Assembly (NCBI GenBank): GCA_035568375.1
Contig: DATMOG010000106.1
Span: 1 to 20,243, forward strand
DNA length: 20,243 nt
Reading direction: 5' to 3'
From: JACDET01 sp035568375
GTDB lineage: Bacteria; Patescibacteriota; Microgenomatia; Levybacterales; UBA12049
Every line of letters starts with the position of its first letter. Position 1 is the stretch's first letter. The position numbers and the translations under genes are program-made. Below, piece by piece: positions 1 to 8,800 of this stretch. A model generated the notes under the pieces. It was not told where the DNA came from and searched no databases. It saw nothing but the letters and a program-made list of their open reading frames with translations.

Positions 1-18
1 TTCTGAAAATTGTTGTGT

Positions 19-1431
19 TTATTTCGACTTTTTAGCTTTTGCTACTGCTTCGTCGATGCTACCAATCATGTAGAAGGCTTGCTCAGGAAGTTCGTCGTGT
101 TTACCTTCAAGAATTTCTTTAAATCCTTTGACAGTATCTTCGATTTTGACATATTTTCCAGGAGACCCGGTAAAGATTTCAGCGACGAACATTGGTTGAC
201 TTAGGAATCTTTGGATTTTTCTAGCACGGGCGACAGTTCTTTTATCTTCATCGGAAAGTTCATCTATACCAAGAATTGCGATAATGTCCTGCAGATCTTT
301 ATATTTCTGTAGAACCTGTTGTACACCACGTGCTACCTCATAATGATCTTGTGAAACAATGTTTGGGTCAAGCATGCGAGATGTTGATGTCAACGGATCA
401 ACTGCTGGGTAGAGTCCTTGTTCGGCAATTGACCTTTCTAAGGTAATTGTTCCATCCATATGAGCGAAGGTTGTTGCCGGTGCAGGATCCGTATAATCGT
501 CAGCAGGGACATAAACAGCTTGCAGTGATGTAATAGAGCCTTTTTTAGTACTTGTAATACGCTCTTGTAGTGCACCGATTTCTGTTGCAAGGGTTGGTTG
601 GTAACCTACAGCACTTGGCATACGACCGAGTAAGGCTGATACCTCAGATCCTGCTTGTGCGAATCGGAAGATATTATCTATAAAAAAGAGTACATCTTCT
701 CCTTTTTCGTCACGGAAGTATTCTGCCATAGTAAGCGCTGATAATGCAACACGGAGACGGTTTGCCGGTGGTTCATTCATTTGTCCGTAAACCATCACTG
801 TTTTATCTAAGACACCAGAACCTTTCATTTCTAACCAAAGGTCAGTACCTTCACGAGTGCGTTCTCCAACACCTGCAAACACTGAGTGACCACTATGCTC
901 TATAGCGATGTTTCGAATAAGCTCTTGGATGATAACAGTTTTTCCTACACCTGCTCCTCCAAAGATGCCGATTTTCCCACCTTTGGTAAATGGTGCGATG
1001 AGATCAATAACTTTAATACCTGTTTCAAGGATTTGCGGAGTAGTTTCTTGTTGCGTCAACGGTGGGGGTGCTTTATGGATCACACTAGTCTCTGTTTTTT
1101 CCTCAAACTTTTTACCATCGATTGCTTTTCCAAGAACATTGAAAATTCTTCCTAGTGTTTTATCCCCAACAGGAACACTAATTGGCGCAAATGTTCTCTT
1201 TACCGTAACACCTCGAGCAAGGCCATCTGTTGATCCAAATGCGAGTGCCTTAACTTCGTGATTACCAATTTCAAATTGAACTTCAAGAATCAGTTCTTCA
1301 TTTGTTGGCATAGTAATGGTAAGGGCTTCGTAGATTGCAGGTACGGCATCTTCGAAATATACATCAACAACAGGTCCTTGGACTCTTATGACAATTCCTT
1401 CTTTATTTTTTTTGTTATTTGTTTCTGCCAT
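19..1431 (-). CDS. atpD: F-type ATP synthase subunit beta
   Basis: Catalytic subunit of the F1 head, which makes or hydrolyses ATP on the cytoplasmic side of the membrane. The 470-residue protein shows the usual features: an N-terminal barrel with GPVVDVYF near residue 19, the P-loop GGAGVGKT at 158-165, the GERTREG segment with the catalytic glutamate near 190, the Walker B strand VLFFIDNIFRF, and a DELSDED version of the DELSEED lever near the C-terminus. The frame stays open to an ATG at 1473, but that adds 14 residues inside atpG. I chose the ATG at 1431, which gives a family-like N-terminus and a 7-bp gap after the atpG stop. The gene ends 18 bp from the window edge, so atpC, normally next, would be outside. 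All key residues are present and the identification is certain. Confidence 0.98.
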   Translation of the reverse strand: MAETNNKKNKEGIVIRVQGPVVDVYFEDAVPAIYEALTITMPTNEELILEVQFEIGNHEVKALAFGSTDGLARGVTVKRTFAPISVPVGDKTLGRIFNVLGKAIDGKKFEEKTETSVIHKAPPPLTQQETTPQILETGIKVIDLIAPFTKGGKIGIFGGAGVGKTVIIQELIRNIAIEHSGHSVFAGVGERTREGTDLWLEMKGSGVLDKTVMVYGQMNEPPANRLRVALSALTMAEYFRDEKGEDVLFFIDNIFRFAQAGSEVSALLGRMPSAVGYQPTLATEIGALQERITSTKKGSITSLQAVYVPADDYTDPAPATTFAHMDGTITLERSIAEQGLYPAVDPLTSTSRMLDPNIVSQDHYEVARGVQQVLQKYKDLQDIIAILGIDELSDEDKRTVARARKIQRFLSQPMFVAEIFTGSPGKYVKIEDTVKGFKEILEGKHDELPEQAFYMIGSIDEAVAKAKKSK

Positions 1432-1438
1432 AGTTTTA

Positions 1439-2299
1439 TTAATTAGCTCCTGCGCTTGCACCAGTAATATCAAGAATTTCGCTCGTAATTTTTGCTTGAC
1501 GTGTCTTATTATACTCTAATTTTAAGTCTTCGATAATCTCTTTTGCATTAGTTGTCGCATTTTGCATTGAAAGCATTCGTGCCGACTGCTCAGCGAGATA
1601 ACTTTCGAGTATTTCTTGATAGAGCGCCATTTCCATATATCGTTGCAAAAGATTTGGCATAATACTTTCAAGATTTGGTTCAAATAATCCAAAGTTATCT
1701 GCTGCACTCTTGTTTAGAGTATTTTCTTCTTGTGATTTGATTGGAAGAAGATGAATAACGTGCGGTTGCTGGACAAAAATATTTACAAAATGAGTTGAGA
1801 TTAATGCTACATTATCTACTTTTCCCGAAAGAAATTGTTCATCGATAATTTTTGAAATTGGGAAGACAATATCATATTTAGGTAATGTGTTGCCAAAAGG
1901 AAATGCAGCGACGACATTTTTCGTTAATCGTGCAACAGGTGATTCGATTTTTTTACCAACAGTGATAAACGAATCATTAGTATTTGATCGATGGATAATT
2001 TCACGAGCGAGATTTGTTACCAAACCTCCACATAATCCTTTGTCAGGTGCAATTGCTACATATAGTGTCTTGCCGTTCGGTCTTACATCTCGCATATATA
2101 CCGGCCTTGCTGATTTTTCAACACGTTTTGTAAGATTTCCTGTTACGGTCAATAATTTTTCAACATATGGACGTGATGATAATGCTGCATCTTGTGCTTT
2201 TTTCAATTTCGAAGCAGCGATCATTTGCATTGCTTTCGTTGTTTTCGAAATATTTTGAGCTGTTTTAATTCTTCTAGCTAATTGTAATTTACTGGCCAT
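1439..2299 (-). CDS. atpG: F-type ATP synthase subunit gamma
   Basis: Central rotor shaft of F1, which couples rotation of the c-ring to the catalytic beta subunits. The 286-residue product has the expected long N-terminal helix (MASKLQLARRIKTAQNISKT, then TKAMQMIAASKLKKAQ), a central Rossmann-like domain with SDKGLCGG-type sequence (here PDKGLCGGL near residue 85), and the C-terminal helix ending in the conserved NKTRQAKITSEILDI stretch that enters the alpha3beta3 cavity. Length is normal for the family. Its ATG follows the atpA stop after a single base, so translation is probably coupled; no clear Shine-Dalgarno sequence precedes it. The C-terminal GASAGAN tail is a slight family-typical extension. 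Identification is secure from sequence and from position in the operon. Confidence 0.97.
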   Translation of the reverse strand: MASKLQLARRIKTAQNISKTTKAMQMIAASKLKKAQDAALSSRPYVEKLLTVTGNLTKRVEKSARPVYMRDVRPNGKTLYVAIAPDKGLCGGLVTNLAREIIHRSNTNDSFITVGKKIESPVARLTKNVVAAFPFGNTLPKYDIVFPISKIIDEQFLSGKVDNVALISTHFVNIFVQQPHVIHLLPIKSQEENTLNKSAADNFGLFEPNLESIMPNLLQRYMEMALYQEILESYLAEQSARMLSMQNATTNAKEIIEDLKLEYNKTRQAKITSEILDITGASAGAN

Positions 2300-2300
2300 A

Positions 2301-3827
2301 TTATTTTTGAACTATAAATGTTTTTCTAAATTCGCTTACTGCTTTTTCCAACTGTTTTATACTTTCCGGAGTTACTTTTTCACCATTACCGAATATATCA
2401 AGTAATTTTGTGTGGTGTTTCTTGACGAAAGGTTCAAATTCTTTTTCAAATCTAGTTACCTCTGCCACAGGAATACTATTCAAAAAACCATTGGTTACCA
2501 TTGCTATATTAATTACTTCCCATGCCTCACTTAGTGGATGATATTGTGGTTGTTTGAGTACTTCATTAATACGGCGACCTTGTTCAAGTTGGGCCATTGT
2601 TTCAGTATCTAAGTCGCTTCCAAATTGAGCAAAGGCTTCGAGTTCACGAAACTGTGACATTTCCAATTTCATCTTTCCTGAAACTGATTTCATTGCGCCT
2701 GTTTGTGCAGCTCCTCCAACACGAGAAACAGATGATCCAGTGTTGATTGCAGGACGGATACCTGCATTGAATAAGTCTGATTGTAGAAATATCTGTCCAT
2801 CAGTGATAGATATCACATTTGTTGGGATATAAGCTGAAATGTCATTTGCTTGTGTCTCAATAATTGGCAATGCAGTAATTGATCCTCCGCCATTCTTCTC
2901 GTTTAATCTCACTGCACGCTCAAGCAATCGGCTATGTAAATAGAAAATATCTCCAGGGTACGCTTCACGTCCCGCAGGTCTTCGCAACACAAGAGAAAGT
3001 TGGCGATATGCCCATGCATGTTTTGTTAAATCATCATAAACAATCAGCACGTCTTGCCCTTTTTCTAAGAAATATTCCGCAATAGCGACTCCGGCATATG
3101 GAGCAAGATATTGAAGTGTTGCAGGATCGGATGCCCCAGCTACAACAACAATGGTGTTATCCATTGCTTTTTCCTGTTTTAGCTTATCAACAACACGAGC
3201 TACTGTATTTTGTTTTTGTCCAATTGCAACATAAATACTAATAACTGGTTTAAGCCCTTTTCCTTGTTCGCGTTGGTTAATGATTGCATCAATCGCAATT
3301 GCTGTCTTTCCTAATCCACGGTCACCAATAATCAATTCTCGTTGTCCGCGCCCAATAGGGAACATTGCATCAATTGCTGTAATTCCCGTTTTCAGTGGTG
3401 TATTAACTGGCTCACGATCGACAACTCCTGCAGCAATTTTTTCGAGAGGCATCTCTTTTCCTTTTTTTATTTCACCTTTCCCATCAAGGGATATTCCAAT
3501 TGGGTTGACAACACGTCCCAATAATTCTTCAGAGGTGCGAATGGTAAGACTTTTTCCTGTAGTTTTAACTATCATGCCTTCTACGACAGTAGCGCCGTTG
3601 TTGAAAAGAATAATCGATGCTTGGTCTTCATCGAGATTAAGGATTACGCCTTTGCTTCCTTCTTCAAATTCAACAATTTCTCCCATAAATGCTTTACTGA
3701 GTCCTGATGCGGCAATAACTCCATCTGTGTTTTTTTCTACCGTTCCAACATTTTGTGTCTTCGGATTTGAAGTAAATGTACTGAGTTTTTTTTCTAAATT
3801 TTCGATTATTGAATTGTTATTAATCAT
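2301..3827 (-). CDS. atpA: F-type ATP synthase subunit alpha
   Basis: Non-catalytic nucleotide-binding subunit of the F1 hexamer, 508 residues, a normal length. The N-terminal helix that normally contacts delta is present (SIIENLEKKLSTF), followed by the barrel (NVGTVEKNTDGV), the nucleotide domain, and the SVSRVGGAAQ segment carrying the arginine finger. The P-loop reads GDRGLGKT at residues 168-175, whereas most alpha subunits have GDRQTGKT; the Gln-Thr pair is replaced by Gly-Leu. The start ATG lies 8 bp inside the end of atpH, which suggests translational coupling, and no Shine-Dalgarno sequence is evident. Identification is certain. The meaning of the P-loop change is unknown; it may alter binding at the non-catalytic site. 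Confidence 0.98.
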   Translation of the reverse strand: MINNNSIIENLEKKLSTFTSNPKTQNVGTVEKNTDGVIAASGLSKAFMGEIVEFEEGSKGVILNLDEDQASIILFNNGATVVEGMIVKTTGKSLTIRTSEELLGRVVNPIGISLDGKGEIKKGKEMPLEKIAAGVVDREPVNTPLKTGITAIDAMFPIGRGQRELIIGDRGLGKTAIAIDAIINQREQGKGLKPVISIYVAIGQKQNTVARVVDKLKQEKAMDNTIVVVAGASDPATLQYLAPYAGVAIAEYFLEKGQDVLIVYDDLTKHAWAYRQLSLVLRRPAGREAYPGDIFYLHSRLLERAVRLNEKNGGGSITALPIIETQANDISAYIPTNVISITDGQIFLQSDLFNAGIRPAINTGSSVSRVGGAAQTGAMKSVSGKMKLEMSQFRELEAFAQFGSDLDTETMAQLEQGRRINEVLKQPQYHPLSEAWEVINIAMVTNGFLNSIPVAEVTRFEKEFEPFVKKHHTKLLDIFGNGEKVTPESIKQLEKAVSEFRKTFIVQK

Positions 3828-4170
3828 TGTTGTTAATAAATCTTATTATATCATGAAATGTTTTTTTTAGATTAACTTCATATGCTTCATCATTTTCAAC
3901 AATTCTTATTCCGCTAATTATAGATGGATCAATTTCTTCAACAAGAGTTTTTTTAGGGAAGAGTGACTTTAATTTAATTCGATCTATTGACGTAATTGGT
4001 TTTGGAGTTGTCACAAGAACCATTTTTTTCTTTTCTTCCTTTTTTAATAAACTAATAAAATTTTTGAGCATACTCCTGTTTAGCTTCTCTGCAATTTGTT
4101 TAATTGTTGCTTCATCGAGCTTTCCATCTTTGTAACTTGCTTTTACTAATTCCTCTAAGTGTTTATTCAT
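3820..4170 (-). CDS. atpH: F-type ATP synthase subunit delta, short form
   Basis: Peripheral-stalk subunit that ties the b subunits to the top of F1. Assigned from its place between atpF and atpA and from the C-terminal domain, which has the family-typical EIDPSIISGIRI segment. From the ATG at 4170 the protein has 116 residues, compared with about 175-180 in most bacteria. The missing part is in the N-terminal helical domain that normally binds alpha: only some 50 helical, lysine-rich residues precede the C-terminal beta-alpha domain. The frame is open to an ATG at 4212, but that start would overlap atpF by 41 bp and adds a family-unlike basic peptide; the chosen start lies 1 bp after the atpF stop. 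The frame is intact, so this looks like a reduced subunit and not a pseudogene. Confidence 0.88.
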   Translation of the reverse strand: MNKHLEELVKASYKDGKLDEATIKQIAEKLNRSMLKNFISLLKKEEKKKMVLVTTPKPITSIDRIKLKSLFPKKTLVEEIDPSIISGIRIVENDEAYEVNLKKTFHDIIRFINNND

Positions 4171-4171
4171 A

Positions 4172-4678
4172 TTAATTTGGTTGCTTTTGCATCTCCTTTG
4201 ATGCCTTTTCAATTATTTCGCTTTGTTCTTTATCAGTAAAGACATTTCCAAGTGATTTTTTGAGCAGTTCAAGAGAAAGCTGCATAACATATTTATTTAG
4301 TTGTTGTTGTGCCTGTGATGTCTCAGATTCAATTTGCGACTTGGCATCCGTAAGCATTTTATCTGTCTGTTCTTTTGTTGAAAGTTCTGCTTGTTTTAAA
4401 ATTTCAGTTGACTGATCTTTTGCGTCTCGTATGATTTGACTAGCTGTTTCTTGAGCCTTCTTAATGATTTCTCTTTCTTGCTCTTGTGCCTTTTCTAATT
4501 TTTTACTGCTATCTTCAGCTTTTTTAATTGATTCTTTGACTAACTCTTCACGTTTTTTGAGTATAGTGAATAGCGGTTTATATAAAAACCGCTTTAGAAT
4601 ATATAAAATGACCAAAAAATTAACAATTTGTGCAATTGTTAAAACCGGATCAAGACCAAATGTTTTAAATATTTCCAT
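4172..4678 (-). CDS. atpF: F-type ATP synthase subunit b
   Basis: Peripheral-stalk subunit anchored in the membrane. The 168-residue protein has one N-terminal transmembrane helix (about residues 13-33, ending ILYILKRFLYKPL), then a long charged coiled coil rich in Lys, Glu, Gln and Ala through to the end, as expected for the stator stalk. The conserved RFLYKP-type junction after the membrane helix is visible. The C-terminus (about 130-165) resembles the part that contacts delta. The start ATG at 4678 follows a 113-bp spacer after atpE; a perfect 6-bp hairpin ends 3 nt before the ATG, so its initiation region may be structured. Only one b-type gene is seen, so a b homodimer is likely. Confidence 0.95.
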   Translation of the reverse strand: MEIFKTFGLDPVLTIAQIVNFLVILYILKRFLYKPLFTILKKREELVKESIKKAEDSSKKLEKAQEQEREIIKKAQETASQIIRDAKDQSTEILKQAELSTKEQTDKMLTDAKSQIESETSQAQQQLNKYVMQLSLELLKKSLGNVFTDKEQSEIIEKASKEMQKQPN

Positions 4679-4791
4679 AATAGTATTTCAGAATACTCTC
4701 AATACTCAGAATATCAGAAAAATCGGTTTACAGAGACTCAGATCTTCTGAATACCTGCCTACTGATACACTGAGTTTTCAGAGATTCCTGA
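4679..4791 (-). promoter_or_regulatory. Structured, repeat-rich spacer between atpE and atpF
   Basis: This is the longest non-coding gap between the protein genes of the window. Read on the minus strand it holds TCAG mostly in the first half and CTGA mostly in the second, nine copies in total where about one would be expected by chance. Perfect local hairpins are visible: AGTATT-CTGA-AATACT (4682-4697), just before the atpF ATG, and TCAGA-AGA-TCTGA near 4742-4754. TATTCTGA occurs twice with an 18-nt period. The two halves can also pair over a longer range, for example GTATTCAGAA with TTCTGAAATAC. No promoter or U-tract terminator is seen. A role in mRNA stability or in lowering atpF translation relative to atpE is an inference. 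Confidence 0.55.
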
Positions 4792-4998
4792 TTATTTCAA
4801 GAATGCGAACACCAATGAGTAAATAGCGATAGCTTCAGCAAAACCCATGGCGACAATCATGATAGGGATAATACGTCCGGATGCATCTGGGTTTCGACCA
4901 ATAGCCTCAAGTGCCTTCGCACCAATTAAACCGACACCGATACCCGGTCCAATACCTCCGACAGCTGCGATAATACCTCCTGTTATTGTAATCGTCAT
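4792..4998 (-). CDS. atpE: F-type ATP synthase subunit c (proton-type ring subunit)
   Basis: Membrane rotor subunit that forms the ion-carrying c-ring. The 68-residue protein is a helical hairpin: helix 1 with a glycine-rich GIGPGIGVG run (16-23), a polar loop RNP at 35-37, and helix 2 with the ion-binding carboxylate Glu55 in GFAEAIAIYSLV. The extra sodium ligands known from Ilyobacter-type c subunits are not conserved: the Gln of helix 1 is Val22, and the Ser after the glutamate is Ala56. A proton-driven ring is therefore predicted. The ATG is preceded by AGGAGGTGAT, an almost complete match to the 16S rRNA tail. That is one of the two strongest ribosome sites in the window and fits the high copy number of c. 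Confidence 0.97.
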   Translation of the reverse strand: MTITITGGIIAAVGGIGPGIGVGLIGAKALEAIGRNPDASGRIIPIMIVAMGFAEAIAIYSLVFAFLK

Positions 4999-5020
4999 AA
5001 TATAATCACCTCCTCAAACT
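4999..5020 (-). promoter_or_regulatory. Near-perfect Shine-Dalgarno site of atpE
   Basis: On the minus strand, AGGAGGTGAT stands 6 nt before the atpE ATG. It matches the full anti-Shine-Dalgarno core of 16S rRNA. Most other starts in this window have weak or no such site, so this one marks atpE for high expression, consistent with needing many c copies per complex. Confidence 0.85.
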
Positions 5021-5033
5021 ATTTTGTTTCAAT

Positions 5034-5759
5034 TCAATGTTCTTCAACGCCATGTGGTGTTGTGAAAATTGCCATAAATGCCATTGTCAAAAGTGAAAAA
5101 ATTATTGCTTGGACAGTTCCAACAAATAATTCGTAGAAGATGACAGGAATTGGTAGTAAAAAAGCGGCTACTGCCGATAGCGTACCAAGTATAACTTCTC
5201 CTACAAATATATTACCAAAAAGACGGAAAGAGAATGAGATGATTTTTGTCAATTCTGATACTGCTTCTAAGATTCCTGTATATAGGGCGAGGGGATTAAG
5301 TGATATAAACCGTCCAATGTATTGTTTTAATCCTAATGTATAAATACTCATACTGTGTGTCGCTACAAGCGAAACCAATGCAAGTGCTAGAGTTGTATTT
5401 AGATCAGTTGATGCACTTCTAAATAATGGAGTAAATTCTTTACCGTGATAAAAGCCAATACTGGTAAGTACTGGTATTAAACCGCTCCAATTTGATATTA
5501 GAATAAATAGAAAGAAAGTCATGACAAAAGGAAAAATGCGCATAGCTTGTTTACCAGCTACAGTTTCTGTTAAATTATAAAATTCTTCAATAATCAATTC
5601 TATTGTCCCTTGGAACACTGCTGGGATAAGAGTTGCTTTTTTAGTAATGTACCAAGCAAGTGCGATTAAAATTGTGTCTACCAAAAGGGTATCAACTAAT
5701 GTATTAGTGATAAGTAACGGTCCAATATGTGTAATCGGTTCTGCAGCGAGAGAAATCAT
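5034..5759 (-). CDS. atpB: F-type ATP synthase subunit a
   Basis: Membrane stator subunit that provides the two proton half-channels next to the c-ring. The 241-residue, very hydrophobic protein has five or six membrane helices. The key helix contains FRLFGNIFVGEV with the essential arginine facing the c-ring glutamate. The upstream RSASTDLNTTLALALV segment and the C-terminal ELFVGTVQAIIFSLL helix are also typical. It is first in the canonical atp order; no atpI is seen before it. The ATG is preceded by a U-rich stretch without any Shine-Dalgarno sequence, in contrast to atpE 35 bp downstream. A good promoter and a small stem-loop lie between it and dnaE. Confidence 0.97.
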   Translation of the reverse strand: MISLAAEPITHIGPLLITNTLVDTLLVDTILIALAWYITKKATLIPAVFQGTIELIIEEFYNLTETVAGKQAMRIFPFVMTFFLFILISNWSGLIPVLTSIGFYHGKEFTPLFRSASTDLNTTLALALVSLVATHSMSIYTLGLKQYIGRFISLNPLALYTGILEAVSELTKIISFSFRLFGNIFVGEVILGTLSAVAAFLLPIPVIFYELFVGTVQAIIFSLLTMAFMAIFTTPHGVEEH

Positions 5760-5786
5760 AAAAAGAAAAAACCTGGAAAATCAGGC
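5760..5786 (-). promoter_or_regulatory. Small stem-loop and U-tract before atpB
   Basis: On the minus strand GCCTG-ATTTTC-CAGGT can form a short stem (four Watson-Crick pairs plus a G-U), followed at once by TTTTTTCTTTTT and then the atpB ATG. Two readings are possible. It may be a weak intrinsic terminator or attenuator for transcripts arriving from dnaE. Alternatively it is a 5'-terminal stem-loop of a transcript started at the promoter at 5793-5821, whose predicted start is at 5786-5789. The stem is too short to call a strong terminator. Confidence 0.35.
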
Positions 5787-5792
5787 ACTCAT

Positions 5793-5821
5793 ATTTTAAT
5801 TCGAATTACTTGGTAAGTCAA
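5793..5821 (-). promoter_or_regulatory. Candidate sigma70 promoter for the atp operon
   Basis: On the minus strand TTGACT (5821-5816), a 17-bp spacer and TAAAAT (5798-5793) each match the consensus at 5 of 6 positions. The -10 box begins with the TAA stop codon of dnaE. A transcript would start near 5786-5789 and carry a leader of about 27-30 nt before atpB. It would let the ATP synthase genes be expressed independently of dnaE. Confidence 0.6.
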
Positions 5822-8800
5822 GGAGTAGAGTGTCAATTTGTGTCACCGTATCGACCAATATTGTCGGTTTATCATTTTTAGTGTCGAGTTTGCCATCCAA
5901 TACAACAACAGAATCTTTTATCAGTATATTTTTATATATTTCAAACGTTTTAGGAAAGACCACACATTCAATCGCAAGTCCTTTTTCGTCTACTAAGGAA
6001 AGAAATGCCATTTCGCTACCTTTTTTAGTAAATATGCGTTTTACATTATCAAGGATTCCTCCAATTCTGATTCGGATTCCTTCTTGTTTTGTTTCTAGTT
6101 CTTCAAAATCGAGTGCTCCAAATGATTTGAGATAAGAAAGTTTTTCAAGATGTGGATGTGATGTTAAATAAATGCCAAGAAATTCTTTTTCAAATTGCAA
6201 TTTTTCTTCATCAGTAAAATCTTCAATTTCTGTTAGATTAAAGTCTATTGCATCATTATCAACAAGATCATCATCGAATAAAGACTTTTGTCCATCTGCT
6301 TTTTGTTTTTTTATTTGATTGATTTTCAAAACAATTTCTGGAAATGCTACAAGCATCGATGCTCTATTGCCAAAACTATCCATAGAACCTGCCTTGATTA
6401 AACTTTCCATAGTTTTTTTGTTTATAGTAGATAAGTTGACTCGCAAACAAAAATCTTGGAAACTAATGAAGATTTTTTCTTTACGTGCTTCAATAATATT
6501 CTGAATTGCTGCATCACCAACATTTTTTATTGCAGAGATACCAAACCTAATTTTTGTCCTATCTTCAATACTGAAATCACTTTGTGACTTATTAATATCA
6601 GGTAAGAGAACTGGAATATCTAATCGTTTACATTCAAGCACTGCTTGTGCAACTTTTTCATTTTTAATTGGACCGGAAGTTCCTCTAGATTCAGCGGTTA
6701 GCAGTGCTGTCATAAATTCAACTGGATGATTTGCCTTGAGATATGCAGTTCTAAAAGCGATGATTGCATAACATGCAGCATGGGCTTTATTAAAACCATA
6801 TCCAGCAAATGGTGCAATTAATTCAAAGAATTCTTCAGCACGTTTTGGAGTCAATCCATTCTCAACACATCCTTTGGTAAATAATTCTTTTTGTTTTTTC
6901 ATTTCTGACGTAATTTTTTTCCCCATCGCTTTTCTAAATTTATCTGCTTCAAGCCAGGAATAACCAGCAAGTGCAATTGCAGTGAGCAACACATCATCTT
7001 GATAGGTGAGCACACCATATGATTGTTTTAAAATATCTTTTAATCGAGGATCAGGATAGGTAATGAGGGAGGGATTATGTTTTCTTTTAATAAATTCCGG
7101 GATAATTGCCATTGGTCCTGGACGATACAATGCAACCATAGCTTGAAGGTCAAAAATAGTTGTTGGCTTTAGTTCTTTAATATATCTGCGCATGCCAGTA
7201 GACTCAAGCTGAAAAATACCGGTTGTCTCACCTTCCGAAAGAAGTTTATATGTTTTCTTATCCTCCAAATCGACTTTATTGAGATCGATTTCTTTTCCTT
7301 GGTTTTCTTTAGTAAATTTAAGACATTCTTCAATAATCGTTAAATTTCTCAATCCCAAAAAGTCCATCTTTAATAGTCCAACACCATCTTCACCGACTGT
7401 ATACATATCATATTGAGTGACAATCTTTTCTCCATTAGTTTCTTTTTGTAATGGTGTATATTCTGTAAGTGGTTTATCTGCAATTACAACACCTGCTGCG
7501 TGGATTGATGCGTGGCGTGCAACTCCTTCTAGTTTTTTTGCAAGATCGAGTAAGCGTTTCGTTTCTGGTTCTGAATCATAAGCTCGTTTCAAATCAGGAC
7601 TTTGTTGTAGAGCATTTTCAATTGTCATCCCATGTCCTTGCCAACCAGGTGGGATCATTTTGGAAATACGGTCTGGTCCTACGTAGGGCATACCAAGTGC
7701 TCGGCCAGTGTCACGAACAGAACCTTTTGCTTCCATTGTTCCAAAAGTAATGATTTGTGCAACTTTGTCTTTTCCGTATTTTTTTGTAACATATTCGATA
7801 ACTTCTTCACGGCGTGTGTCAGCGAAATCTAAATCGATATCAGGTGCAGATGGACGAAGAGGGTTGAGAAATCGTTCAAATGGTAAATTAAAAAAGAATG
7901 GATCAGCATCTGTAATTTTTAATGCATACGAAACAACTGAGCCAGCTGCAGAGCCTCTTCCCGGTCCGACTGCAATGCCGTTATCTTTTGCCCAGTTCAC
8001 AAAATCTGCAACTACAAGAAAGTAGGTTTCATATTTCTTTTTAATAATGACTGAGAGCTCGTAATCAATGCGTTCTTTAATTGCAGGAGATAATTCATTA
8101 TATCGTTTTTTTGCCCCTTCATAGACAAGTTTCGTTAAATATTCCGTTATTGTCATGTCATCAGGAACTTCGAAAATTGGCATATGCCATTTTCCAAGAG
8201 TTATTTCGACATTGCAGCGCTCTGCGATTTTATTTGCATTGTCAATTGCATCGGGTAAATCAATAAACAATTTTTCCATTTCTTCTGCGGTTTTGATATA
8301 AAAATCCGGAGAGGAGACCATTGATAGTTTTCTTTTTTTATCAAGAATTGTTGTTTGCGTCTGGACACAAAGTAATATTTCCTGCGCTTCTGCATCATCT
8401 TTGCTGGTATAGTGATTGTCATTTGTTGCAACAATTGGTAGACCGAGTTTTTTAGAAAGTTGTACAAGTTTTTGATTGACTATCTTTTGTGGCGGAACGT
8501 CAATATGTTGTTGCAATTCTAGATAAAAATGCTCAGAGCCAAATATCTGTGATAGTTTAATTGCACGCTCTTCTGCTAGTGAATCTTCATTGCGAAGAAA
8601 CGGTTCTGAAACATAGCCGTTGACACAAGCACTGAGACAAATGAGTCCTTCATGATATTGTTCCAAAAGTTTTAAATCTACTCTGGGCTTATAATAGTAT
8701 CCCTCAAGATGGGAGACTGTGACTATCTTCATCAGATTTTTATAGCCTGTTTCATTTTCAGCAAGAAGAATTAAATGGTTATACTCTTTATCTTGTGCAC

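Noticed and set aside
1432..1473. Upstream ATG giving a 484-residue beta subunit
   Set aside because: The extra 14 residues lie inside atpG and are unlike the family; the ATG at 1431 gives the normal N-terminus.
3845..3850. TATAAT on the minus strand inside the end of atpH, 17 nt before atpA
   Set aside because: No -35 box at suitable spacing; expected by chance in AT-rich coding sequence.
3280..3870. 196-codon open frame on the plus strand opposite atpA
   Set aside because: It mirrors the conserved atpA coding sequence on the opposite strand and has no recognisable domain; a shadow frame.
4792..4998. Sodium-dependent c-ring
   Set aside because: The Gln and Ser that complete the known sodium site are Val22 and Ala56 here, so a proton-type ring is more likely.
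5790..5801. Mini-frame ATG AGT GCC TGA before atpB, a possible leader peptide
   Set aside because: Its ATG lies directly after the -10 box, upstream of the likely transcription start, and it encodes only three residues.
7469..8025. Several plus-strand open frames of 66-105 codons opposite dnaE
   Set aside because: They are antisense to conserved DnaE motifs, have no ribosome sites and resemble no family.
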